From contig JBCCXD010000008.1 in NCBI GenBank assembly GCA_039192165.1, positions 120,823 to 184,822 of the forward strand: 64,000 nt of DNA, written 5' to 3'. Under the pieces are notes generated by a model. That model worked only from the letters and a program-made list of their open reading frames with translations. It had not been told where the DNA came from and did not search any database. Both the position numbers and the translations under genes were made by a program. Source of the DNA: Dinoroseobacter sp039192165. GTDB taxonomy: Bacteria; Pseudomonadota; Alphaproteobacteria; Rhodobacterales; Rhodobacteraceae. Positions 33,960 to 42,615 of this stretch are shown here, in pieces (the stretch's first letter is position 1; each line of letters begins with the position of its first letter).

Positions 33960-34643
33960 ATGAACCACAACCCCGAAAGCCCTTTCAATCCTTTGCCGCC
34001 TTCCGTCATTGCACTGGTTGTTGTCATCCTTGGAATCGAGGTGCTCTTTAACCTTGGCGCGCGCGGGATCATCGGAGGCCCAGCGGCTGTGGGCTGGCGG
34101 CTTGCAGCGATCGAAGACTGGGCGTTTGTCGACCGTGTTTTCAATTGGATGCTGGCGAACGGGCGCTTTCCAGCCGAGCAAATGGCGCGTTTTCTAACCT
34201 TCCCGCTGATCCATTTTAGTTTCACCCATGCTGTCTTTGTTTCGATTTTCATCTTGGCGATCGGCAAAATGGTATCCGAGGTTTTCGGAGACTTGGCATT
34301 CTTGTCGGTGTTTTGGGGCGCGTCGATTGTCGGGGCGCTGGCCTACGGGCTGTTTCTGCAAACGGACATACCGTTGGTGGGCGGGTTCCCCGGGGTTTAC
34401 GGCCTTATTGGAGCGTACACATTTCTAATGTGGGTTGCTCTGATCCATACAGGAGGCCCACAGAGCCGCGCGTTTTCGCTCATTGGGATGCTTCTGGCGA
34501 TCCAGTTATTCTTCGCCGTTTTCTTTGAGACGGGGATGGACTGGGTTGCAGATCTGGCTGGGTTCGCGACCGGTTTTCTGTTGTCCTTTGTCGTCAGTCC
34601 TGGCGGATGGTCCAGGCTGATGGCGAAGTTTCGACAGCGCTAG
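33960..34643 (+). CDS. Rhomboid-fold membrane protein lacking catalytic residues
   Basis: This 227-residue protein has about six membrane helices and the layout of a rhomboid intramembrane protease. The site of the GxSG serine reads VGGFPGVYGLIGA (residues ~140-152), with no Ser nearby, and the His of the last helix is replaced by Asp (WVADLAGFATG, ~194-204). It is therefore probably a pseudoprotease. Its stop shares the CTAG with the stop of murJ on the other strand. Rhomboid homologues with such changes seem frequent in Rhodobacterales, but I cannot check how general this is. Confidence 0.8.
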   Translation: MNHNPESPFNPLPPSVIALVVVILGIEVLFNLGARGIIGGPAAVGWRLAAIEDWAFVDRVFNWMLANGRFPAEQMARFLTFPLIHFSFTHAVFVSIFILAIGKMVSEVFGDLAFLSVFWGASIVGALAYGLFLQTDIPLVGGFPGVYGLIGAYTFLMWVALIHTGGPQSRAFSLIGMLLAIQLFFAVFFETGMDWVADLAGFATGFLLSFVVSPGGWSRLMAKFRQR

Positions 34644-36226
34644 CCTCGACGCAAGGCGGATCTGAACTCTGAAAGCCTGAAAGCGCCCAGGAGCTGACCA
34701 AGCCCGAAATAGCTGAGGATGCCCGCGCCGACGAGGAGCGCCAAGGCCCCATAGCGGACCGATGGTGTGACCAGCGCATCCGAGAGGACGAGCGCTAAAA
34801 CCCAGATCACCATGCCCATGCCCAAGGCCGCCACCGAGATCCTCCCGATGCGGGATCTGAAACGGGCGTCGAGTTCTGCGGCTTGCCCCAGTTGGCCCGC
34901 GCCGCGCGCCAACATCCAAACCATCGCCCACCCTGCAACCGTCGTGCCAATCGCAGCCGCGATATAGCCGATAACCGGCGCAAGGCCGATCGCGAGAACC
35001 GCGTTTAGGATCATTGCCCAAACCGCATACCTCAGGGGCGTTCTTGTATCCTCTCGCGCAAAAAAGAGTGGCTGATAGACCTTCTGGAGTACGAAAGCTG
35101 GCAGGCCCAGCCCATATACCGCAACCGCCAGAGCGGTGGCGGCTGTGTCGTCCGCGGTGAAGCGCCCCCTCTCGAAGAGCACCGATACCAGAGGTGTGGC
35201 GATAACCACGAGCGCTATCGCGGCTGGAATGGTGAGGGCGAGGCTGATTTCAGCGGCTCGGTTAAAGGCATTTTGCCCGCCTGCACCGTCATCTGTGCTC
35301 AGGCGGCGGGACAGGTCTGGCAGCAAGACAACGCCAATTGCAATTCCAACTACGCCGAGCGGCAGCTGGTAGAGCCGGTCGGCATAATTGAGCCATGCGA
35401 TAGCACCGTCGAAAAAGGACGCAACTTGCCGCCCCACAAGAAGATTGATCTGAATAACGCCACCAGCCAGAGCCGCCGGGGCAGCCACAATTGCCAGGCG
35501 TTTAAGGTCAGGGGTTAGTCTGGGGCGCCGAGGGCGCAAATCAAAACCAGCGCCCGCTGCGGCGCGCCATAGCAACCAGAATTGGGCAATCCCCGCAAGC
35601 ACCACGCCGATGGCGAGCAGAGTTCCGGTATGCAGCCCGTCAACTTCCGTACCCGGCGCTGGCAGTGTCAGATCCGATATCCAACCGGACTGCGCCAGCA
35701 AAAGTGCTGCCACCAAAATGACGTTCAAAAGAACAGGCGCCGCAGCAGCAGCGGCAAAGCGTCCGGTCGCATTGAGGACCCCAGACAGTAGCGCCGCAAG
35801 CGAGATGAACAGCACATAGATGAAGACGATCCGTCCGAGATCGATTGCGAGCTCAAACCGAACATCCCCCCGAAACCCTGAAGCCATTGCCAGCACCAGC
35901 CAGGGCATTGCGGCAATCGCCGCAAGAGAAAAAACGATAAGGACTGTCGCCAGTCCGGAGAATGCATCGCGGGCAAACCCTTCTGGATCTTCCCCGCTTT
36001 CAACGCGCTTCGAGAACATTGGCACGAAGGCCATGTTAAATGCGCCTTCCGCAAAAAAGCGTCGGAACATGTTTGGTAGCGCAAAGGCGACAAAAAAGGC
36101 GTCAGCCACAGGTCCGGCCCCCAGCGTTCCGGCGATAAGAATATCGCGGACAAATCCAAGTACTCGGCTCAGCAGGGTCCAGACGCCCACGGTCACGAAA
36201 CCCGCCACGAGCCGGATCGGCTTCAT
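34640..36226 (-). CDS. murJ: Lipid II flippase MurJ
   Basis: This 528-residue protein of the MOP/MviN superfamily flips lipid II across the inner membrane for peptidoglycan synthesis. The N-terminal helix region has GFVTVGVWTLLSRVLGFVRD (parts of ~8-28), then GPVADAFFVAFALPNMFRRFFAEGAF (parts of ~37-62), and there are about 14 hydrophobic segments. The start at 36226 lies 4 nt after the glnD stop, so it is co-transcribed with glnD. The longer frame to 36292 lies inside glnD. The stop shares CTAG with that of the rhomboid-like gene. Confidence 0.95.
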   Translation of the reverse strand: MKPIRLVAGFVTVGVWTLLSRVLGFVRDILIAGTLGAGPVADAFFVAFALPNMFRRFFAEGAFNMAFVPMFSKRVESGEDPEGFARDAFSGLATVLIVFSLAAIAAMPWLVLAMASGFRGDVRFELAIDLGRIVFIYVLFISLAALLSGVLNATGRFAAAAAAPVLLNVILVAALLLAQSGWISDLTLPAPGTEVDGLHTGTLLAIGVVLAGIAQFWLLWRAAAGAGFDLRPRRPRLTPDLKRLAIVAAPAALAGGVIQINLLVGRQVASFFDGAIAWLNYADRLYQLPLGVVGIAIGVVLLPDLSRRLSTDDGAGGQNAFNRAAEISLALTIPAAIALVVIATPLVSVLFERGRFTADDTAATALAVAVYGLGLPAFVLQKVYQPLFFAREDTRTPLRYAVWAMILNAVLAIGLAPVIGYIAAAIGTTVAGWAMVWMLARGAGQLGQAAELDARFRSRIGRISVAALGMGMVIWVLALVLSDALVTPSVRYGALALLVGAGILSYFGLGQLLGAFRLSEFRSALRRG

Positions 36227-36230
36227 CGGC

Positions 36231-39029
36231 CTACCTGTCCCCTTGGGCGCGCTCTGCGCCGTGCTCAATCGCCTCCCGGAGGCGTTTTTCAATCATTGCC
36301 TGCTTTGAGGCGCCATGAAGTTTCAGGCCGAACATGTCCTTGACATAAAAGGTGTCCACAACCTGAGCCCCGTAAGTGGCGATCTGCGCGGAGGCGATGT
36401 AGATGTTGGCATTGGCCATCGTGCGCGCGAGGTCGAAAAGAAGACCCGGTCGATCGCGGGTGTCGACTTCGATCAGCGTGTAAATTTCGGAGCCCTCGTT
36501 GTCGAAGCTGATCGAGGTCGGGAACCTGAATTGCGCCTCACGTTTTTTGACGCGGTCTTTGGTCTCGAACTCTTCGCTGGCAATCACTTCACCTGACAGC
36601 GTCTTGTCGATCATTTTCTTTAGGCGCGCATGGCGGTTTTCGGCAAACGGCGCTCCATCGCCGTCCTGCACCCAGAAGCAGGCGGTAACGTACCCGTCCT
36701 TGGTTGTGTAGGTCCGTGCGTCGACCACATTCGCACCGACAAGCGCCAGAGCACCCGCAAGTCGGGCAAAAATCCCGGGATGATCTGCCATAGCAAAAGC
36801 CACGCGGGTTACATCCCGGTCGCTGTCGAGCGAGATATCGGTGCTGACTTCCTCGTTGGTTATGTTGCGCAACATATGCGCAAAAGTGACCTGCACATCC
36901 ATCGGCAAACCCTGCCAGTAGGGTCCGTAATGGCGCCCTGTTTCGCGCCGCAAATCCCGTGTTGGCCAATCTGGCAGAGCCGCCCGCAGAGCCTTTTTAG
37001 CCTCCGCTTCCCGGTTCTCACGGTTTATGTCTTCAAGGCCGTTTTCAAGTGCATTGGCTGTTTCGCGGAATAGCGAGCGGAGCAGCTGCGCTTTCCAATT
37101 GTTCCAGGTTCCCGGGCCCACGCCGCGGATATCGCATACGGTCAATACCGTAAGCAGGTCCAACCGCTCTTTGGTTTTTACTGCCTTTGCAAAGTCTCGG
37201 ATGGTGCGCGGGTCTGCAAGGTCCCGTTTTTGGGCCATGTCGGACATCAGAAGATGATACCGCACCAGCCATTCCACGGTCTCGGCATCGTTCTTATTGA
37301 AACCCATATGCGGCGTAACCCGCCGGGCAATCTGCGCGCCGACCACGGCATGGTCTTCTTTCCGGCCCTTGCCGATGTCGTGAAGCAGAAGCGCGGTATA
37401 CAGCACTTTACGATTCACGCCATTTTTAAGAATGCGGCTTGCCACGGGCAGCTCTTCGACCAGCTCGCCGCGTTCGATCTGCGCCAGCGTTGAAATGCAC
37501 TGGATGATGTGTTCGTCCACTGTGTACTGGTGGTAGACGTTGAACTGCATCATCGCCACGATCTTCTGAAACTCAGGAATAAGCGCGCCCAGCACGCCAA
37601 GTTCGTTCATACGTCTCAGGGCGCGTTCCGGGTTGCCATGTTTAAGAAGAAGGTCAAAAAAGATCCTGTTCGCTTCCTTGTTTGCCCGCACAGCGCGGTC
37701 AAGAAGATGGAGCTTGCCCTTTATCTGTCGCATGGCGTCAGGGTGCAGAAGATATCCGGTTCTTAGCGCTTCTTCGAAAATTCGCAGAATATTGACCGGG
37801 TCCGCAAAAAAGCTCTCAGGATCTGCGATTGCCAGGCGGTTCTGACGGACCTCGTAGGCTTCCTTGACCTCGATTTTCTTGCCCCGACGCAGGAGTTTTA
37901 GAAGTCCTGGTTCTCTCTTTGCGTGACTTGCTTCCAGTGATGTCAGAAAGATGCGGGTCAGGTCGCCAACGCTGGTCGCGTGGCGGAAATAGAGTTGCAT
38001 GAAATGCTCAACCGCACGTCGACCATCCCGATCAGTAAACCCCATCCGGTCGGCGACCTCGACCTGCATATCAAAGGTCAGTTGGTCCGTCGCCCGCCCC
38101 GCGATTAGGTGAAGATGACACCTGACTGCCCAGAGAAAGGTGTCAGCGGTATCAAAGAGGACCTGTTCCTCTGGAGTGAAGACGCCCAGCTTAACCAGTT
38201 CCTCAACGGTTTCGACGCCGTGAACATATTTCGCGATCCAATAAAGCGACTGCAGGTCACGCAGTCCGCCTTTGCCTTCTTTTACATTGGGTTCCAGCAT
38301 GTAGCGCTGACCGCCTTGCCGGCGGTGGCGTTCTTCGCGCTCCTGAAGTTTTGCCTCGATGTAATCCTGCGTGGTGTTCTGGAAAAGCTCGGATTTTAGC
38401 CGTCCCCTCAGCTCTTCCGCGAGGTCGGCATCGCCCGTGAGAAACCGGTTCTCCAGCAGTGCGGTCCGGATCGTATAGTCATCCCGACCGAGTCGCAGAC
38501 AGTCTTTCACCGTGCGCGACGCGTGTCCGACCTTTAGCTTCAGATCCCATAGGATGTAGAGTGTGGTTTCGATGACGCTCTCTGCCCAGGGCGTAATCTT
38601 GTACGGGGTCAGAAACAGCAAATCGACATCCGAGTGCAGGGCCATCTCTCCGCGGCCATATCCACCTACGCACAACACACTCAGACGTTCACTGCTTGTC
38701 GGCGTCGGCAGCGGATGGAAGTAACGCACTGCGACGTCAACTGCACTGGTGACGATGCAGTCGGTTAGCCATGCATAGGCCCGAACAGTTTCGCGGGACC
38801 GAAAAGGCTGTTCTTCGAAAGCGGTCGCAATTGCCTGCAAACCGGCTTTGCGTGCACCCAGCAAAATCTTGGTAGCGTCACCGCGAGATGCGCTTGCGGA
38901 CCCTTGCATACAAGCCCGGTGCAGCGCTTCGCTTACCTGCCTAAAGTCAAAAATCGTCTCGGGCGGACATATCAGATCCCCGGGAAGAAGTTTTGGCGCA
39001 GTTGGCCGTGCCGTCTCAGAAACCTGCAA
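36231..39029 (-). CDS. glnD: PII uridylyltransferase / bifunctional GlnD
   Basis: This enzyme senses nitrogen status and uridylylates or de-uridylylates PII. It has the NTase motif GGYGRGEMALHSDVDLLFL (parts of residues ~120-138), an HD domain (LLHDIGKGRKEDH, ~534-546) and two C-terminal ACT domains (VAFAMADHPGIFARLAGAL and TLIEVDTRDRPGLLFDLAR). The frame is open to 39137, but that part overlaps the upstream LppC-like gene by ~120 nt. A TTG at 39029 gives a 932-residue protein, closer to the family length, and overlaps that gene by 14 nt. No ATG is available nearby, so the start is uncertain. murJ follows. Confidence 0.9.
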   Translation of the reverse strand: MQVSETARPTAPKLLPGDLICPPETIFDFRQVSEALHRACMQGSASASRGDATKILLGARKAGLQAIATAFEEQPFRSRETVRAYAWLTDCIVTSAVDVAVRYFHPLPTPTSSERLSVLCVGGYGRGEMALHSDVDLLFLTPYKITPWAESVIETTLYILWDLKLKVGHASRTVKDCLRLGRDDYTIRTALLENRFLTGDADLAEELRGRLKSELFQNTTQDYIEAKLQEREERHRRQGGQRYMLEPNVKEGKGGLRDLQSLYWIAKYVHGVETVEELVKLGVFTPEEQVLFDTADTFLWAVRCHLHLIAGRATDQLTFDMQVEVADRMGFTDRDGRRAVEHFMQLYFRHATSVGDLTRIFLTSLEASHAKREPGLLKLLRRGKKIEVKEAYEVRQNRLAIADPESFFADPVNILRIFEEALRTGYLLHPDAMRQIKGKLHLLDRAVRANKEANRIFFDLLLKHGNPERALRRMNELGVLGALIPEFQKIVAMMQFNVYHQYTVDEHIIQCISTLAQIERGELVEELPVASRILKNGVNRKVLYTALLLHDIGKGRKEDHAVVGAQIARRVTPHMGFNKNDAETVEWLVRYHLLMSDMAQKRDLADPRTIRDFAKAVKTKERLDLLTVLTVCDIRGVGPGTWNNWKAQLLRSLFRETANALENGLEDINRENREAEAKKALRAALPDWPTRDLRRETGRHYGPYWQGLPMDVQVTFAHMLRNITNEEVSTDISLDSDRDVTRVAFAMADHPGIFARLAGALALVGANVVDARTYTTKDGYVTACFWVQDGDGAPFAENRHARLKKMIDKTLSGEVIASEEFETKDRVKKREAQFRFPTSISFDNEGSEIYTLIEVDTRDRPGLLFDLARTMANANIYIASAQIATYGAQVVDTFYVKDMFGLKLHGASKQAMIEKRLREAIEHGAERAQGDR

Positions 39030-40191
39030 GGCCAAAACCTTTGGGCGCCGGGGAGACGATGGCGACCTGACGGTCGACAATCTGTGCCACGGCAAGCGCA
39101 CGTTCGTTTGTGCCGTCAGAGCGGAACCGGAACACACCGCTTACACCGGCAAATCCGGAATTTTGGGTCAGAGCCGAAGCTGTTAACGCATTTGAGCCCT
39201 GCGATGCCACCAGCGCACCAATTGCTGCCATCCCATCATATGCAAGGCCGGCAATTGGATGGGGCGCGCCGCCATAGGCAGCGCTGTAGCGCTGCTCGAA
39301 CTGTTGTGTCAGCGTCGGATCAGGCAAAGGAAAAACAGCACCCTGAAGACCCGGCAGGTCCAGTGTGGACGAGGGAATATCCCAGCGGGTAATCCCGACG
39401 AGCTGAGTCACGGTCGGGTCAATTCCGTTTTCCGAAAGAAGTTGGGACAGAAGCGGCACGCCCCCCGAGGTGTCGTCAGCAATAACAAGCGCGCTGGCGC
39501 CGCTGTCGCGGACAAGATCTGCCACATCGCGGACGGTATTAATGATGCCGTTTTGTGAGGCTTCATAACCCAGGGTTCCGGCATTCCCCGCACCGGTCGC
39601 CGCCATCGCATTGACAACTGCGTCCCGACCGATGGTGCCAACCGCGGTTTGGGGGTAGGCGACCACGATCGAGCTTCTGCCCTGACTGTTTGCGTAGGAC
39701 ACAACTCGTCTGGCGGAATTATCGAACGTACTCCCCAGCACAAAGACATTGCCGCCGGCGATCTCGGTATTGTTGGAGAAACTCAGAACATTGACGCGTG
39801 CACCTGCAACGGCCACGCCGGCGGAGTTGGCCGAAGCGCCGTAGACCGGGCCAAGGATGATCTTGGCACCATCTCGCACAGCTTCCCCTGCCACCGTCGC
39901 TGCCTGACTTGCGTTCCCGGCTGTCGCATAAACGCGCAAATCAATTTCCACACCATTCAGATCCGCCATTGCGAGGCGTGCGGCATTCTCAAGCGATCGC
40001 GCGAGCCCAGCCTCGCCGGCATTTTCAGATCCGTAAGGTACGAGCAATGCAACCGGGACAGGAGCCTGTGCATTGATCGAGGGCCCGCCACCTGTCGCGG
40101 GCACATCGCAGGCCGCGACGGCAAACACCGTCCCCAAAACCAGCGCACCATTGCGCAAAGCCTTGCAAGTCTTGAAAAAAGCGGGGAGCAT
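39016..40191 (-). CDS. Lipoprotein of the penicillin-binding-protein activator (LppC) family
   Basis: This 391-residue lipoprotein has a lipobox (VFAVAACD) after the N-terminal signal, and a periplasmic-binding-protein-like fold typical of LpoA/LppC: PVPVALLVPYGSENAGEA (~45-62) and IILGPVYGASANSAGV (~108-123). LpoA activates PBP1a in gammaproteobacteria. The alphaproteobacterial role is not proven. The start at 40191 follows GGAGG. Its stop overlaps the start of glnD. It is divergent from rsmI. Confidence 0.9.
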   Translation of the reverse strand: MLPAFFKTCKALRNGALVLGTVFAVAACDVPATGGGPSINAQAPVPVALLVPYGSENAGEAGLARSLENAARLAMADLNGVEIDLRVYATAGNASQAATVAGEAVRDGAKIILGPVYGASANSAGVAVAGARVNVLSFSNNTEIAGGNVFVLGSTFDNSARRVVSYANSQGRSSIVVAYPQTAVGTIGRDAVVNAMAATGAGNAGTLGYEASQNGIINTVRDVADLVRDSGASALVIADDTSGGVPLLSQLLSENGIDPTVTQLVGITRWDIPSSTLDLPGLQGAVFPLPDPTLTQQFEQRYSAAYGGAPHPIAGLAYDGMAAIGALVASQGSNALTASALTQNSGFAGVSGVFRFRSDGTNERALAVAQIVDRQVAIVSPAPKGFGLAGF

Positions 40192-40302
40192 CTGAGCCTC
40201 CGGGCTGCACTCGGTCAAAGGGGTTTTAATCGCCGCCGACCGTAGTTAACCCGGTAGGATATGTAAACGGTTGCAGCTATGCAGCCTGAAAGAGGCACCC
40301 GC

Positions 40303-41154
40303 ATGACTGATCCCGCGCCGGGTACGCTGGTTTTTGTCACCACGCCGATCGGAAATGCTCGTGATATCACGCTAAGGGCGCTTGATGTCCTGCGCGAGGC
40401 TGACGTGCTGATCGCCGAAGATACCCGTACCCTTCGCAAACTTCTGGAGATACACGGTATCCCATTGAACCGGCGGCCCCTGCATGCCTATCACGATCAT
40501 TCTGGAGAGCGAGACCGCGCGCGGGTCGTTGCTGCCCTCGCACAGGGTCACACTGTGGCATATGCCTCCGAGGCGGGCACGCCTTTGATTGCGGATCCTG
40601 GGTACGCTTTGATTGCCGCGGCGCGCGCGTTGGGTGCCAAGGTTACTGCTGCGCCAGGCGTTTCCGCCGCCATTGCCGCTCTAAGCCTAGCGGGACTACC
40701 CACAGATCAGTTCTTTTTTGCGGGTTTTCTTCCTTCTTCGAAAGGCGCGCGGCGCAAAGTCTTACGCCAACTGGCCAACCAGCCAGGAACACTGGTGGTG
40801 TATGAAAGTCCGAATAGGATCGCCAAATGTCTCGCCGATATGGCCGAGATTTTCGGGCCAGACCGCTCTGCGGCGTTGTGCCGGGAGTTGACCAAGAAGT
40901 TTGAAGAAGTCGCGTTCGATACCTTGGAAGCGCTCCGAGACCGTGCGGAGACCAGCACCTGGAAAGGAGAGATGGTGCTTCTTGTCGGGGCCGGGGAGCC
41001 TGAAACACCGCAGGCCGAAGACCTAGATGCAGCTCTGCGTGGAGCCCTTGCGGAGATGTCGATGAAGGACGCAGTTGTTGCTGTAACTGGCGCTACGGGT
41101 CTGCCGAGGCGAACTGTGTATCAAAGGGCGCTTGAGCTATTAAGCAACGAGTAG
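40303..41154 (+). CDS. rsmI: 16S rRNA (cytidine-1402-2'-O)-methyltransferase
   Basis: This 283-residue SAM methyltransferase of the tetrapyrrole methylase fold has VTTPIGNARDITLRALDVL (~14-32), IAEDTRTLRKLL (~39-50) and the SAM loop YASEAGTPLIADPG (~87-100). It modifies C1402 of the decoding centre. The start at 40303 is chosen because AGAGG precedes it at the right distance. Met at 40279 would add eight residues. It precedes yraN, as in many genomes. Confidence 0.93.
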   Translation: MTDPAPGTLVFVTTPIGNARDITLRALDVLREADVLIAEDTRTLRKLLEIHGIPLNRRPLHAYHDHSGERDRARVVAALAQGHTVAYASEAGTPLIADPGYALIAAARALGAKVTAAPGVSAAIAALSLAGLPTDQFFFAGFLPSSKGARRKVLRQLANQPGTLVVYESPNRIAKCLADMAEIFGPDRSAALCRELTKKFEEVAFDTLEALRDRAETSTWKGEMVLLVGAGEPETPQAEDLDAALRGALAEMSMKDAVVAVTGATGLPRRTVYQRALELLSNE

Positions 41155-41177
41155 GGTATGCTGCCTACAACAATGGC

Positions 41178-41588
41178 GTGGAAGAAGGCTCGGATGCAAC
41201 AGCAGCAGGTTTCAGCTTGCCCACAGAAGGTCAGCGACTTCGTGGTTACCGCGCTCTGCTTCAGGGGCATAGCGCCGAGGCGAGTGTTGAGCGCGCCTAC
41301 AGGAAGCGCGGGTGTAAGTTAGTGGGAAAAAGGGTGCGGGTCGGTCCGGGCGAGATTGATCTCATCTTCCGCCACCGCGAGCTCATCGTATTTGTTGAAG
41401 TGAAATCCAGCCGAACCCATGAGCGCGCGATCCATAGCCTGACGCGTGCGCAGTTTGGGCGCTTAATGGGGGCCGCGGAATGCTTCATGGCATCGCACGT
41501 TGAGCTTGCCGGTCTTGATATGCGGGTTGATCTTGCCAGTGTCGACTACTTGGGACAAGTTCGTGTCTTGCCGAACATAACTCTGTGA
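41178..41588 (+). CDS. YraN/UPF0102 family endonuclease-like protein
   Basis: This 136-residue restriction-endonuclease-like protein starts with GTG. The core motif GEIDLIFRHRELIVFVEVKSS (parts of ~57-77) has the D...ExK nuclease-like arrangement. It has an N-terminal extension of ~30 residues relative to typical members. It follows rsmI by 23 nt. The function is unknown, and nuclease activity has been proposed for the family. Confidence 0.9.
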   Translation: MEEGSDATAAGFSLPTEGQRLRGYRALLQGHSAEASVERAYRKRGCKLVGKRVRVGPGEIDLIFRHRELIVFVEVKSSRTHERAIHSLTRAQFGRLMGAAECFMASHVELAGLDMRVDLASVDYLGQVRVLPNITL

Positions 41589-41667
41589 GCCCGCGCAGCC
41601 TTGCAGCCATTGCGGAGGTCTTTCTGAACAGGCATGAGAGGGCAACAATAGAGTGCCAGGAGGTCCG

Positions 41668-42615
41668 ATGACCCTCAAAATTGCATTTCAGATGGATCCG
41701 ATCCTTGGGGTTGATGTCGACGCGGACAGTAGCTTCAGGCTCGCCGAAGAGGCCCAGGCGCGGGGCGCGGAATTGTTTTTCTATGGCCCGGGCGACATTG
41801 CATATGACGAGGGCCGCATTGTCGCCAGGGGTCAGCATGGAACGGTGCAGCGCGATCCCGAAGCGCCAGCTGTGCTTGGAGCGCCGGAGCGCATCGATTT
41901 GGCATCCTTCGATGTTGTTTGGCTGCGGCAGGACCCGCCGTTTGACATGGGGTACATCACAACCACTCATTTGCTCGACCAACTCGCTGGCAAAACTCTC
42001 GTGGTCAATGATCCGTTCTGGGTACGCAACGCACCGGAAAAATTGCTGGTTCTGCAATTTCTCGATCTCACCCCCCCTACAATGATTGCGCGCGACTTGG
42101 ATACGCTCAAGGCGTTTCGAGCCCAACATCAGGACGTTATCCTGAAGCCGCTTTACGGCAATGGAGGCGCAGGCGTTTTTCGCCTGACGCCAGAGGATCA
42201 CAACCTCAACTCGCTTCATGAGCTTTTCACAGGCATAAACCGAGAGCCGCTGATCATGCAGAAATTTCTGCCGGACGTTGCGCGCGGTGATAAGCGCGTC
42301 ATTCTTGTGGATGGGGAACCGATTGGTGCCATCAACCGGGTTCCGGCGGCAGGGGAAACCAGATCCAACATGCATGTCGGTGGTCGGGCAGAAAAGGTCG
42401 ACCTTGACGAGCGCGACCTTGAGATCTGCGCAGCAATCGGCCCCTTTTTGCGAGAAAAGGGCCAGATTTTCGTGGGAATCGATGTGATTGGCGGATGGCT
42501 CACCGAGATTAACGTTACTTCACCTACCGGTTTGCAGGAGCTGGAGCGTTTCGATGGCACAAATGGCGCAGGCCTGATCTGGGATGCAATCGAGCGGCGG
42601 CTCGCAGCCGTCTAG
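41668..42615 (+). CDS. gshB: Glutathione synthetase
   Basis: This 315-residue ATP-grasp enzyme joins gamma-glutamylcysteine and glycine. Motifs are AFQMDPILGVDVDADSSF (~5-22), the LRQDPPFDMGYITTTHLLD segment (parts of ~87-106), ILKPLYGNGGAGVFR (~155-169) and VTSPTGLQELERFDG (~282-296). The start at 41668 follows GGAGG. It converges with comM, and their stop codons share the CTAG at 42612-42615. Confidence 0.96.
   Translation: MTLKIAFQMDPILGVDVDADSSFRLAEEAQARGAELFFYGPGDIAYDEGRIVARGQHGTVQRDPEAPAVLGAPERIDLASFDVVWLRQDPPFDMGYITTTHLLDQLAGKTLVVNDPFWVRNAPEKLLVLQFLDLTPPTMIARDLDTLKAFRAQHQDVILKPLYGNGGAGVFRLTPEDHNLNSLHELFTGINREPLIMQKFLPDVARGDKRVILVDGEPIGAINRVPAAGETRSNMHVGGRAEKVDLDERDLEICAAIGPFLREKGQIFVGIDVIGGWLTEINVTSPTGLQELERFDGTNGAGLIWDAIERRLAAV

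Noticed and set aside
39030..39137. Longer GlnD N terminus
   Set aside because: It would lie inside the LppC-like gene and is not similar to GlnD proteins.
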